Below, piece after piece: positions 14,881-27,407 of a DNA stretch of 64,000 nt. Made by a program: the position numbers and the translations under genes. Numbering within the stretch: position 1 is the stretch's first letter; every line of letters begins with the position of its first letter. This DNA comes from Mactra quadrangularis (taxonomy: Eukaryota; Mollusca; Bivalvia; Venerida; Mactridae), in the NCBI GenBank assembly GCA_025267735.1, contig CM046304.1, positions 24,431,381 to 24,495,380 of the forward strand. Direction: 5' to 3'. Under the pieces are notes generated by a model that ran no database searches, was not told the DNA's origin, and saw nothing but the letters and a program-made list of their open reading frames with translations.

Positions 14881-15962
14881 TAAAATTAACTAACACATAA
14901 AAATAACATATATGTATTTTCTGCATTTTAGTGTGCAATTTAGTGCACTTCTTTCCTAGAAAAAATATGCCTAGTATTTAAGTTCCCATCATTGTTGAGC
15001 AATTGACCAGGTCTTATTAAAGTTTAATGCATATTTTGAACAAGAGCTCCGCTGGGCGGGGCATTATACGCCCGTGTGCAGTCCATGCTGTGTTCTATCT
15101 CATATAAAGTCCCTGTGACCTTGACCAATGACCCCGGGATCTCAGAATAGGTCCCATTCTTAACAGGAGGGCTATCCAAAGCAAAGATTTTGAGAACCTA
15201 GGTACAGCCATGGTTGATTTATCACCGACACAAAGTTTTCCCATACAAACTTCCAGTGACCTTGACCCTGGGGCCTCAGAACCAAAAGTTCTCGCCCTTG
15301 ACCCAAAGAGTATTGATACATAAAATTTGGTGATCTTAGGTAAAGTTGGTTGTTGGACAAGGTTTTTCCTCATGATTTTTCTTTTGACTTTAACCTTTAA
15401 CCCAGGGACCTGAAACCAAAGGGGCATATGCTAGACATTAAGGCTACCCTTAAATAAGATTTGGAAAACCTACAATGTAGGTACAATTAATATTGAGTTA
15501 CTGTCTGGAAAATGTTTCAGTATGAATTAAGTCCCTGTGACCTTGACTTTTGTCCCTAGGGTTTCCAAATCAAAAGAGAACATCAAATACCAAAGAGCTA
15601 TCAACACATTACATCTTGACAAATGGGCTGATCCACATAAAATTTGGTTAACCTAGGTACAATCATTGTTTAGTTATTGTCCGGACAAGGATTGTCCATA
15701 TGATGCCCCTGTGACCTAGATCTTTGACCCAGTTTTGACCCAAAACCAATTGGGAACATCCTTAACACATGGGCCACCCTCAAATAAAATTTGGTGAACT
15801 AAATTCATTTTACTTATTAAATATAGCATTATTTCCATGGTTTGCCATTTTGACTTTATTAACATATTGATTGAACATTTGAAGTCTCTGCTTGGTAATT
15901 TGATATCTTCTGGATGATGGTTTAAACTTGACCCAGGGGCCCCAAAATCAATAGGGAACATC

Positions 15963-17248
15963 CTTGACACATGGGCTACTCTCACATGAAATTTGGTGAA
16001 CTTTGGTACAATCATTGTTGAGTAATTATCCGGACAATGTTTTTCAATATGATGCTCCTGTGACCTTGACCTTTGACCAAGGTACCCCAAAACCAATAGG
16101 GCATAACCTTGACACATGGGCTACTTTCACGCCAAATTTAGTGAACCTAGGTACATTGGTTGTTCAGTTATTGTCTGGACAAGGTTTTTCCATATGATCC
16201 CTCTGTGACCTTGACCTTTGGGTCTGGGGCCCAAAAACCTATTGGGAACATCCTTGACACAAGGGCTACCTTCACATAAAATTTTGTGAACCTAGGTACA
16301 GTAGTTGATGAGTTATTGTCCAAACAAGGATTTTCAATATGATGCCTCTGTGACCTTGACCTTTGACCCAGGAACCCCAAAACCAATAGGGCATAACCTT
16401 TACCCAAGGGCTACCCTCACATAAAATTTGGAGAACCTAGGTACATTGGTGGTTCAGTTATTGTCTGGACAAGTGTTTCATTGTTTGCCGTTTTGACTTT
16501 ATAAACATATTGATAGAACATTTGAAGTCACAGCTTGGTAATTTGATATCTTCTGGTTTAAGATTTAAACTTAACCCTGTTTTCCCAAAACTGATAAGGT
16601 ACATCCTTGACACATGGGCTACTCTCACATGAAATTTGGTGAACTTTGGTACAATCATTGTTGAGTAATTATCCAGACAATGTTTTTCAATATGATGCCC
16701 CTGTGACCTTGACCTTTGACCAAGGTGCCCCAAAACCAATAGGGCATAACCTTGACACATGGGCTACTTTCACGCCAAATTTAGTGAACCTAGGTACATT
16801 GGTTGTTCGGTTATTGTCTGGACAAGGTTTTTCCATATGATCCCTCTGTGACCTTGACCTTTGGGTCTGGGGCCCAAATACCTATTGGGAACATCCTTGA
16901 CACAAGGGCTACCTTCACATAAAATTTTGTGAACCTAGGTACAGTAGTTGATGAGTTATTGTCCAAACAAGGATTTTCAATATGATGCCTCTGTGACCTT
17001 GACCTTTGACCCAGGAACCCCAAAACCAATAGGGCATAACCTTTACCCAAGGGCTACCCTCACATAAAATTTGGAGAACCTAGGTACATTGGTGGTTCAG
17101 TTATTGTCTGGACAAGTGTTTCATTGTTTGCCGTTTTGACTTTATAAACATATTGATAGAACATTTGAAGTCACAGCTTGGTAATTTGATATCTTCTGGT
17201 TTAAGATTTAAACTTAACCCTGTTTTCCCAAAACTGATAAGGTACATC
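15963..17248. repeat. Two tandem ~643-bp higher-order units inside the pearl-like element
   Basis: The segment 15,963-16,605 is repeated nearly base for base at 16,606-17,248 (offset 643). Each unit contains three ordinary ~145-bp monomers plus a variant segment that carries a GTTTGCCGTTTTGACTTTAT block and an AATTTGATATCTTCTGG block. A more diverged version of that variant segment lies at about 15,820-15,930. This indicates a recent segmental duplication within an older monomer array. Confidence 0.8.
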
Positions 17249-18061
17249 CTTGACACATGGGCTACTCTCACATGAAATTTGGTGAACCTAGGTACAGTCA
17301 TTAGTGAGTTATTACCCGGACAATGTTTTTCAATTTGATGCCACTGTGACCTTGACCTTTGACCCAGGGGCCCCAAAATCAATAGTGCATATCCTTGACA
17401 CATGGGCTACTCTCACATGAAATTTGGTGAACCTAGGTACATTGGTGTTTCATTTATTGTCCGGACAAAGTTTTTCCATATAATGCCCCTGTGACCTTGA
17501 CCTTTGAACCTGGGGCCCCATAAACCTATAGGGCGCATCTTTGACACATGGGCTACTCTTACATAAAATTTGGTGAACCTAGGTACAGGCGTTGTTTAGT
17601 TATGGTCCGGACAAGGTTTTTCAATTTGATGTCCCTGTGACCTTGACCTTTGACCCAGGGGCCCCAAAACCGATTGGGAACATCCTTGACACATGGGCTT
17701 CTCTCACATAAAATTTGGTGATCCTAGGTAGATTGGTTTTTAAGTTATTGTCAGGACAAGTTTTTTTCCCATATGATGCCACTGTGACCTTGACCTTTGA
17801 CGCAGGGGCCCCAAAACCGATAGGGAACATCTTTGACACATGGGCTACTCTTACATTAAATTTGGTGAACTTAGGTACATTGGTGGTTCAGATATTGTAC
17901 GGACAAGTTTTACCTATTTTAAGTCCCAGTGACCTTGACCTTTAACCCTGGGGTCTCAAAATCAATAGGGAACCTCCTCCACCCAAGGGCTATCAACACA
18001 TAAAATTTGAGGAACCTAGGTTCATCCTTTCTTGAGTTATCATCCGGACAAGCAATTGTCC

Positions 18062-18152
18062 ACGGACGGACAGACGGACAGACGGACAGACGGACAGACG
18101 GACAGACGGACAGACGGACAGACGGACAGACGGACAGACGGACAGACGGACA
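18062..18152. repeat. (ACGGACAG)n microsatellite, about 11 copies
   Basis: A perfect 8-bp repeat, preceded by a short ACGG doublet. It forms the right-hand microsatellite of the pearl-like element and yields spurious TDGQTDRR-type or SVCPSVRL-type open frames. It ends about 95 bp before the next exon. Confidence 0.95.
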
Positions 18153-18246
18153 ACAGCATAACATAATACGACCGTTTTTTCAAAACGGGCGTATAAAAAC
18201 ACCATTTTTTAGCATTTGTTCATTTGTTGTTATTTTCTAATTTCAG

Positions 18247-18344
18247 CTCAAAAATATCATGGATTTTTATTCAAGAAAGGTGATGATACAAAGGCAATGC
18301 CAATATATGATTTAAATGGTTTTCTAGCTGGTGTTCAGACATCA
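18247..18344 (+). CDS. Unassigned secreted/GPI-type protein, internal exon (exon 2 of the model)
   Basis: A good acceptor (TTTTCTAATTTCAG) precedes the exon and a consensus donor (GTAAGT) follows. The exon is 98 nt: two bases completing a split codon plus 32 codons reading QKYHGFLFKKGDDTKAMPIY and then DLNGFLAGVQTS, ending in phase 0. Charged, aromatic and glycine-rich content and clean splice sites make it a real exon. It is the first exon of this gene that I regard as secure, and the open frame continues into the preceding intron without a start codon. The pearl-like element ends about 50 bp upstream of the acceptor. I do not recognise the family. In the model it forms residues ~38-69. Confidence 0.75.
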
Positions 18345-19256
18345 GTAAGTACTTGATTTTATTATATGCAGATCTTATAGTGATATATATTTAATGTGCT
18401 CGGGCAGATATTGTTCATCGGAAGTCATAGAATTATACTCAGTGTTAGCATTTATTTTCAAATTTGGAAGATTAAGCTTACACATGGGTGAAAGTTAAAA
18501 TTTCAAAATCCTGAAGTTCATTTTCTCAGTAGCTTTTTACAATTGTAAAGGAAAGGTACTCTTTCCATGTTGTTCCAAAAATCCTGGACTAAAAATGGAA
18601 CCAAACCAAAAAACTTCCACCCATGAGCTTACATAAAAAAACAAATTGCCAAGCTGGATTTTCATCTGCTTCAGACACCTGTATTATCTCTGCCTTTCCA
18701 CAATCACTTAGAGATACAACAAAGGAAAAATGTTTTTATAAAAGAATAATCTCACTTGAAAACCCTTTTGTCCAAACCTAATTAATTCTATCACTTTAAC
18801 AGAAACATGGGTAGACTAATTAAGCTCTACATAATAATTCTTTTATTCAAAATGTCAACGACATAATTATTACATTTTCCCAAATTTCCAAAATTTAATT
18901 ACCAATTTTCAAAATTTGATTAAAAATTAAACAATCTGCCATAAAATATTTAAGTTTATGTTTTTTAATTGTCTCATAAATCAGTTCCCACATAAAACAA
19001 ACCATAACAAAAATGTATCAAAATAATTAACGTTTATGCATAATTTATAACCTTCCAAAAACAATTACATTAAGCAGTTAAGTCTAATAGGAAAAGTATT
19101 AACAATGTTACACTGTGAGGCAGTTATGATATATTAATATTTTATATTATTCAAATATGGCTTAAATGTTATATCCTTATAATTGGCTTTAAAAAAAAGA
19201 ATTTATAAGTTTGATAGTTTATTACCACTTTTAAATTGGCAAAAAACAGTTAAACT

Positions 19257-19345
19257 TGGATCGGTAGCGCAGTTGAATAATTGGCAACGCCTGGATTTTT
19301 AATCTATAGTGTCCTGGGGGTATGGGTTTGAATCCCACCCATGGA
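19257..19345 (+). repeat. tRNA-like SINE head
   Basis: GGATCGGTAGCGCAGTTGAA resembles a degraded A box, and GGGTTTGAATCCC about 60 bp later is a near-consensus B box. Between them, a GGATTTTTAATCT segment resembles the anticodon arm of a lysine tRNA. The cloverleaf is not intact, so this is a SINE promoter rather than a tRNA gene. The body may extend to about 19,460. Confidence 0.5.
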
Positions 19346-19460
19346 GATTATACCCTTCCATTGACACTAATGTCAACTCTCCTCCAAGGAGAAGTTTCCG
19401 GCCTTGTGAATAGTAGAGTACTGGTAATAGACATGGTCAAAGAAAATTTGAAATTTTTTT

Positions 19461-21454
19461 AGATTTTCTTGGACAGTAGGAAAGACTGAAGTTACAATTC
19501 TAATGCTTTAAGTTAAGGAAGTCAACCCAGATTATCCCAGAGTCCCAGTGAAAATACAGCTATCATGAGCATTTATATATTCATTCAAGCAGGCCCATTA
19601 AACATCAAACCGTAAAAAAAATTTCCAGCCTGCCCGAGCTTGCCAGGCCACCTACCAGATCAAAGAATGGAAAAAGTATTTTCTGCCTATGATAATTTAA
19701 ACTTTAAAAGTACAATATTTTTCATCTTATCATGTTATTTATGATGTTATAACTAATTAACCAAAAAAACCTGATCTTAATTTCCCATTAATCTTAATTA
19801 ACGATACATTAGATCCATTAAGTATCTTTTTCTCACAAGACACCAGATGTGCCCAGAATTTCCATGACGATTTTTCACTCCTACTAATGTAATGCATTGG
19901 GAGACATTTTTGAAAACTCAAGAAAAGCAATTCAGCTCTATTAAATATAGACAGAATATGGCCATTCTTTTCTCAAGGTTTTTTGTCTTTCATCATTTCC
20001 TTCTTTTCAACACAAAACTTCTAAATTAGATTAAAGAGACAATACAAGCACATTACATGGAAATGTCATTTTGTAAACCATTTCCTTATATGGTAATATT
20101 TAACAGTTTTGATGAGAGATTTTGTTTAAGAAATATTTAAAGTCCATGTGGTCAAATGATTGGTATACTGGACTTCTAAAAATGTGATTGGGATTATGTT
20201 AAAGACTTGTCGTTCACTTCTATGGAACTTACAAAATATATTTCTTGACTTTCAAAAGTATGGGAAATGCAGCATTCTAAGGTTCAATATACTTCCAAAC
20301 TTAATATTTAAAAAAAAAACGTCCTAAATGTAAACTTTTCAATTTTATTAAATTATATATTTAATAGAGTTGTATTCATAATGAATAATTGGTTCCGAAG
20401 TCTTCATTTTTAGTAAAATCAGCCAATTTAAAGTTGTCTAAATATACTTTTAAAATAGACTCTTCTGAATTGCTTTCAAAGTTTGACCACTCCGTGACAA
20501 ATTTAATTTCTAAATTCCTTCATGAAATATGCTCCAGTAAATAACACATGCGGATCAATGTTTCAAAATTAGCAAGAAACGGAAGAGTCGTCCATTAATA
20601 TAGTACGTCAAATATACATAAAACATCTACAAGACCATGATAGCGTCCAATTAGTATATGATTTATATTCAGCATTAAATCATAACGTCTAATATTAGCG
20701 TTGGCAAGATAGCAAAAAATGTAATTCCATGAATTCATTTGCTTGGAGATATATAATACGGCTAAATGTATCGCCATGCATGGATTGAAGTTAATATTTT
20801 ACTATTTTAATAGCTAGCGTTCGTGTAATCAGTAATCTATCCCATCATGCATGATAATCGTTTAAATTCAATGAAGCGTATTAATATTTTCTCGTTAATA
20901 ACAATAAACGTTTGCAGCAGATGACAATATAGAATGACATCAGACAACTTTCTTATCAACTCTCAGACTTTCAATTTCAATGCACCGATCGGCGTTGATC
21001 AGCGGTTCTTCTTTGAAGCCTTATTGAGATGAAAAATATACACTGTGTTTTAGCTAGGTACTACAATACTCTTTAAAGCTTATAAATGGAAAAAGACAAA
21101 CTTTACCTGGTTGCTATGGTAACAACAATGATGAAAGAAAAGTTTTAGCTTTAAAGTTATTTATTCTTTTATCATCAGGGATATTTAACAGTGATTCATA
21201 GGTAACATACAGAAAATAGTATAATGAAATTTAACATGTGACATGAACCAATGATGTATCACTTTGAGGGCACACCGTCACTTAAACCATAACAATATAT
21301 TTAAAAAGACCCTGATTTTTCAGCAAAATAATTAAATATTAGTTATATGATGATATTTTTTGTTGTCTTTTTTAACTTGGATTTTACCTGTTTTTAAACA
21401 CTTTTTATAAGATTGTGCTTCAAGTAGTGGGACAAGCTCACCCAACCAGCTTTC
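19461..21454. other. Intronic AT-rich sequence, nothing identified
   Basis: This is part of the large intron between the exons at 18,247 and 24,904. No second gene, RNA or tandem repeat was recognised. Homopolymer-rich and ordinary. Confidence 0.5.
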
Positions 21455-21840
21455 CTTATCAGGTTGGGTTTAATACCATAGCAACACCTTGTATAGGTCA
21501 TATCTTGGCAGTCAGTCAACCAACTGACCGTTCCTTGAAAAGCTAAGTCTCTGAATTACCTTTCTCAACCTATGAATTTAAGAGCTTGTTCCCGGGCAGG
21601 GCATACTTTCATGGAGCTTGGTCATGAAATAATTTTCAACAGCCATTAAAGACTCCCTCCTACTACTGATTCTAAATCATGTAGGGCAGTAGTCAGTCAC
21701 TGACAAAAGTATGCGCCTAAGTTGGTTAACAGCTTAATTCAGAGATTTAGCCTTTCCAGGAGTTATGGTGAGTCGGTGGACTAACAGCTGTGATATAAAC
21801 TATGCAATGTGTTGCTACGGCGTTAAACCCAACAAAAAAA
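21455..21840 (+). mobile_element. Foldback element with ~100-bp inverted arms ending in GGGTTTAA
   Basis: The left arm (GGTTGGGTTTAATACCATAG, then CAACACCTTGTATA…, ending near GCTAAGTCTCTGAATTA) is the reverse complement, with mismatches, of the right arm that ends GTTGCTACGGCGTTAAACCC. The central part carries GTAGGGCAGTAGTCAGTCAC and CTCCCTCCTACTACTGATTC motifs. Fragments of the same element occur at about 23,233, 25,395 and 29,975. It has no coding capacity and is probably a MITE. Confidence 0.6.
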
Positions 21841-23232
21841 AGGTTAACCTTAAATGCTTAACATTAATTGAAATTTCTAAAGTTCTTCCTACAGAGAAGA
21901 ATAAAAAAAGTAGGTATTTTATAGAAATGGCAGTCACCAGAATATGAAACAAACAATTAATTTTCATTGACCTAATTTACAAGAAATATGACTCATCGCC
22001 TGCTATCAGTTATTTTCAAGACCACAGGTGCTACAAACCATAATAAACCATACCTAATCACCAATACCTTTCTCCAATGTCATAACAATAATTAAAGCTT
22101 AAAACTATAATCTATAATTAGAGGAGGGAGGCAATACTCACTGCATGAGAAGAGCAAGTCCTTTACTTTATGATTAATATTGGGTTGAAAACAAATCTAA
22201 TTAAGTTTATTAGTTAAATCACATGTTTCATTGTCTAATCATCACTTGACTTAATCCAGAATTTAATTTACACAGCTTATGCCATTGTCTCAGGTGCTGC
22301 TAGGGTACTCAGCTGGTACCAGAGGCTTTACTCATGGTTTCTATGCAGATCTAATTGTTGAGTGACAACAGTCTCATGGTATATAGTCATGTGATCTTCA
22401 GAATGAAAAAAAAACTATTCTAGCAGCAAAAACATAAAAAAACATTTTACTTAAAAGAATTTCCACATTTCTTTTTCTGAAATGCCCACATTAGCTAAGC
22501 TAAAATTGTTCACTTACAATCCTCTGCGCAGATTATATTTTGCACATGACCTAAGTTTACTCTTCATAGGACTGTAGATAATATAATAGTGCCAACCAGG
22601 TGTTCTTTTAAACATAATTTAATAAGACCATGTTTTAACCATGGTCAATTTCACTAAAGCCACATGTATTAACAGAGTGAGAAATTCAAGAAGTCACAAC
22701 TATACTGTATAAGTGGTTGGTTAAGTCTTGACCTTAAAAGAGTATGCTAACTCTAAATCATCAAAGACACTCAGTGTTTTAAGTGTTTTGAAACCCTACT
22801 AACTGCTTCTGGGTTCAACCACAACTGAAAAAATAAGACTTAAGTTTTTAGTCACTACAGTGGGTAAATGGTCAAAAGAAATAAGGAGGCAATACAATAG
22901 CCGTATCAGCCGGAATAATGGAGACATTTTGTACAAATTTGTACGCAGGATTAGACAATTGAGTACTATCAATTACATGTAATGGTTCTAGAATGGTGGA
23001 ATAATGTCTTGACCTAATTCAATTATAAAGCTATAATTTCTCTTTCATACCTAATTAATCCATTAAATTACCAAATGATCTTTTCTAATGACTTTCTGTG
23101 GGTAATAACCAAGGTATTACAGATATAGTTTTGTACGGTTGTCGGTCAAGATGTAATAAAATCTGTACAGCAAAAGGAACAACTAACTCTGAACCTTTGT
23201 ACAAATTGTCAAAGCTTTAAACTACATTGTAT

Positions 23233-23470
23233 ATTAGAATGGTTGGGTTTTACACAATAGCAACGGGTCATATTTACAGCGGTCACTCAACCTAGGTTTA
23301 CTGGACACTAGGTGTATACATGTACTTCTGTCAGTGACTGACAACTACCCTACATGATTTAGAATTAGTGGTAGGAGGGAGAATGGGTGTAGAAATTATT
23401 TCATGACTAAGTTCCAAAAAGGTATGACGCACTCATTAATCAAACCTACGAACCCTCCATAAGAAGACAT
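23233..23470 (-). mobile_element. Reverse-orientation partial copy of the GGGTTTAA foldback element
   Basis: It starts GGTTGGGTTTTACACAATAG and carries GTCAGTGACTGACAACTACC, TACATGATTTAGAATTAGTG and GTAGGAGGGAGAATGG. These are the reverse complement of the centre of the 21,455-21,840 element. The far arm is missing or too diverged to see. Confidence 0.55.
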
Positions 23471-24671
23471 TGTGTGCAACCAACTTAGCCAGCCTGAGCT
23501 AGCCAAGTTAAAGGGCAAGAAAGAAATCTGAACTATATACATCTAGTTAAATGTTCAGTCATTATGAGGAAAGACAAAGTATATCTCCTGACTAACTGAC
23601 CAAACAATAAAAACATGCTTACCATCTTACATTAATGTTTTTGTCACAAAAAGTAAATTCATTAATACATCTACAAAACTAAGACTTAAATCTAATAAAG
23701 GCAGTAGGTTTAAGTCAATCAGGTGCTCATCTCAAGCATAAAGTATTTAACCAACCAAGTGTAAAATCTCCAAATTAAATGTAAGTCAAATAGAGGCCAA
23801 AATCTCCGACATTCCGATCAGAAGCCATTTGCAAGCCATTATGTTCTTGTCAGACGAGACATCAAAATATAAATGAGTGCTATTCGTTCTCAATGCTTTA
23901 ACAAAAGGAGCAGAAAAAAAGGATTTGTCAATACTAATTCATTCCATTTTTATAATAAGATCGCCCACTTAAGTGAACCCAAACCTTTATTTTGACGTAA
24001 AAATATCAGCATGACAGTGACTTGACATTCCATAGGAAGCCAAATATGGACATTATAGTACATTACAATCAATTACCTTACAGTTCTGAGACAAAATAAT
24101 TTCAAAAGCAGACGACAGTTCATATTTTAGGAAAAATGCAAATATCATAGCAAAATTCTGCCAATTATATAGAAATGAACAAACTTTTATACAATTATAT
24201 ATATAAAATATATGTCTGAATTATACAGGTATCAAATATCTTTAAATTTCCCCTTAGACTTTGGAAATTCACTAAAACATATAAGTAATAATTCTACATA
24301 GTGGATTTCAGTATCATTTTGATTTACTGAGATAATTAGATTTTGTAAACTTAGATTATCACAATAAAAACAATTCTTACATAAATATGGTACATAACTG
24401 TCCATCCATCAGTCTGCAGTTAAAGTTTAATGAGCAATAACTTAGCCACTCAGATAAGTTTATGTAATACTTGTAATGATTTAAGAATTTTGCTCAAAGA
24501 TTTATATTCAATTCATAAACTATCTAAAGATACACAATTCTGATTACAACAAATACCAGAAATTTTCATGAGCAAATATTCATGAGCTTCAAAACAAATA
24601 TAAGAAATTTTTCATGAGCAAAAATTCATGAACCTTAGAATAATTCATGCCCGTATATTAGTCAAATTTTA

Positions 24672-24846
24672 TTCAAGTGACAGTGGTTTATAATTATCCC
24701 AAGTGAATTAATTACTCAATAATTGCTTGATATTCCCTATACATTATAAGATACACATAACTATTTCTAACGATAGTGAGTACAGAAGTTCTGTAGTGAG
24801 TATTTAAACCAGAAGGGTTAATATATGCAATTCTTATTTGTCACAG
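24672..24846. mobile_element. Foldback MITE, diverged copy 3 of the local family
   Basis: The left end TTCAAGTGACAGTGG and right end …GGGTTAATATATGCA…TTGTCACAGG match the family seen at 8,890, 14,753 and 40,558, although the arms have drifted. It lies only about 60 bp before the exon at 24,904. Confidence 0.45.
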
Positions 24847-24903
24847 GTCAAACCCTTCCATAAAAAAACAGGAAAATAATATTGTTTATTTTCTATATTT
24901 CAG

Positions 24904-25030
24904 ATTCCAGGTAATATGCAAGGTTTTAATTCATTAAATGAGACAATAGCTCTACCACCATTACAAATAATGCCTCCAGTATTTGAAGGGCGTAGAGATA
25001 GTAATGGTATATTATACTATTCTGTTACAG
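24904..25030 (+). CDS. Unassigned secreted/GPI-type protein, exon 3 of the model
   Basis: A TTTCAG acceptor precedes and GTAAGA follows. The 127-nt exon encodes 42 residues, beginning IPGNMQGFNSLNETIALPPL and ending GRRDSNGILYYSVT, and leaves one base over (phase 1). The phase is compatible with both neighbouring exons. It contains the only clear N-glycosylation sequon I see (Asn-Glu-Thr), which fits a secreted chain. The PP and LPPL stretches suggest loop-rich extracellular sequence. No named domain is recognised. Confidence 0.8.
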
Positions 25031-25394
25031 GTAAGATTTTACTTTCATTTTATTATCTGTATCAATCTTGACACCCAACCATGCAACCCCTTGAAATTTA
25101 CAAGTGCTAAAAAACAGTTAACTCATTCCAAAATTCAAATTTATGTATTCACTTAATTCTTGGCTATGTAACTTAGAGTCAAGCTAATTTAAAGCATTAA
25201 AAGTTTCAAAATTTATGTTTATGTGTGGATGCATGCTAAGACTTAGACTATAATCAAAATAATAAGTAAACACTGCTCCCCTTTCTTCAATTTTGGCTTA
25301 ATGTGCAAACAATATGGTCCAAAAGTTTAAGCCTTAAGACATGCCATGTTCTAAGATAACTAAATTATTGCTCTTTTTTCTGTCCTGCCTTATA

Positions 25395-25450
25395 TAGAAT
25401 CAGTGGTAGGAGGTAGAATAGCCATAGAAATTATTTCATTATAAAGTCCA
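25395..25450 (-). mobile_element. Short fragment of the GGGTTTAA foldback element
   Basis: AGAATCAGTGGTAGGAGGTA, followed closely by GAAATTATTTCATTATAAAG, matches the central part of the element at 23,233 and the reverse complement of the one at 21,455. The termini are absent. Confidence 0.45.
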
Positions 25451-27407
25451 CTTCAGTATACACCACCTAGGGATCAAACTGACGATGATCAGAAAACTTG
25501 TGTGCTATTGATTGCCAATCTAGCAGGATAGCCCTAACACTTAATGGCAGTAGAAGTTATTTTATGCCACAACATCATCCCTCTATTTAAAATTTTATGA
25601 TCAACTCACATAATACCTCAATAAATACATACTTACAGAGAGTGTACTGACTTATAAAATGTTCATCATTTTATAAGAACAATTAAATTTAACATGACAG
25701 CTTGAATACCTGGTACCAGTACATAAAAAATTTAATTTCATCATATAAAATACCATCCCTTGGGAGCAAATTAAAGTTTACAAGACAAAAGGAACTCTTA
25801 TTTCTGGAGGTACAATTACTACCCGAGGTACTCTTCACTCTAGAGTTACATTCCAAACATGGCACTCTTCATTTTTGGAGAGTACATAAGTAAAACAGTC
25901 AAGGTGACTCATCAATTTAGAGGTGCATAACAAACCAACTACTCTTCAATCTGGAGGGTACATAAGTAAAACACAAATGTCACCAAGTGAAAGAATGATG
26001 GAATTCAAGTGATATTGCCATACTGACTATGTCCTGTATCCAGTGATGCCATAATCTGTTCCTAGCAGACTTTTATTATCTATCACCTACCATTATTACT
26101 CAATGTATTATTATGGCCGAGATAAATTGAATCTCGATGCCATTTCCTCCATGAAATGAGGTTCCTATTGTTAATCATATCAAACAATTGAGAGGTCAGA
26201 CTGAGCATCTACAAAGGTATTGTTTCTCTGTTAACAGCAAATTTAGATATGGTACAGTATAAAAGCATAATAGAAAATTAGTGTTACAATTTCTCATTTT
26301 TTCATGTCTAAAACATTTTCATCTAATTTGCATGACATAAGAACAATCAGAAAGTGTAAAATGGGGTCTAAATGGATGTTTATGTACTTCAAATGAAATA
26401 CTCAAATTTCCCACCTGCAATTATTTCAAAGTTCAAAAAGAAGAACAAACAATTATGTTTCAATGGCCTGATTGAAAGTTCATCTATAGAGTTTGATAGA
26501 ATTTTTCCCAGGTTTTAAAATCCATCCCAAGATTTATACTGATAGGGACATGAAAATATCTGCTTTGGAGTAAAAAATTTACATCCATTTATTTCTGAAC
26601 GTACATCACAGACAAATTTCAGAGATACCCATGGGCGTAATTGTGCCAAACTGTCCAATAAACAACAGGAACTCCTGAGAAATCGTACAGTTTCCTGTCC
26701 CTTTAGCAGCGTGCAGTAACCCGGGAGCGTGCCATAACGTGTGTCACTTTCTAAATTTCTGTGTTCGACATATCGTCATCATGACGTTCTCGTTAAATTT
26801 AATCAGGAAAAATGTCAATCCTGACGTTTTTATTCAGTATTTAAAATTTCTTAATTTGTTCTATTTTTCGACACAACAAAGAATGTGAGGGCCATTTGAT
26901 TGAAAAATCTGTACTAGAGGGAAACAGCATCTTTCACGCGGGGAAACATCCCCGATAGACAGATCAGAAAGCCATAAATAGCGTAGTTACAACTGTGATC
27001 TTCAATGAGAACAATAATTGGCAATATTTGGGAGATCATGAATTGCACTTAGTAAAAGTTGAAACCCTGTGGGCCTTTTCACAAAATTTTTTACAAAAAA
27101 CTTAACTAAGTCTATTTTATTAGTTTTTTTTAATCCAAAGTCTGCTATAGATAATAAAAAAGTATAATATGATGTTCAAAAGGTATACAATAATTTCCAC
27201 ATATAATTCAAGAATTTTTATAACTGATAGACTAAGGAAATGATCATAGAATAAATGTTTCCCCGCTTTTGACTTATGATGACTTTTATGGTAAAATTTT
27301 TGTGTGAAATTTTTAGCACCCCAAAGATCAGGGAGCAGAGTCACAGAATTCAGAATTAATGTTTACCATACAATCTGACAAACTAATTATTATTTTCAAT
27401 ATTTCAG

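Larger units (their letters stand above)
15041..18195. mobile_element. Pearl-like / Helitron-like non-autonomous element with internal tandem repeats and terminal microsatellite
   Basis: The element opens CAAGAGCTCCGCTGGGCGGG followed by the 11-bp TATACGCCCGT (15,065-15,075). It closes with the exact reverse complement ACGGGCGTATA (18,185-18,195). Between them are about fifteen ~145-bp monomers, each with a CTGTGACCTTGACCTTTGAC block, a CACATGGGCTACTCTCACAT block, an AATTTGGTGAACCTAGGTAC block and a GTCCGGACAAGG block. An (ACGGACAG)n microsatellite sits at the 3' side. Core tandem repeats plus a microsatellite plus conserved short ends is the organisation described for bivalve pearl elements and related non-autonomous Helitrons. 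No transposase is present. Open frames on either strand are by-products of the repeats. The left monomers (15,100-15,900) are the most diverged. Confidence 0.8.

Noticed and set aside
15716..17403. Frames of 64-133 aa in the pearl-like element
   Set aside because: The same peptides recur with the monomer period on both strands. Nothing resembles a transposase, Rep/helicase or reverse transcriptase.
18007..18240. TDGQTDRR / SVCPSVRL repeat protein
   Set aside because: Translation of the (ACGGACAG)n microsatellite; open on both strands because an 8-bp unit happens to lack stops.
19257..19345. Functional tRNA-Lys gene
   Set aside because: A and B boxes are present, but the acceptor and D arms do not pair and the body continues like a SINE.
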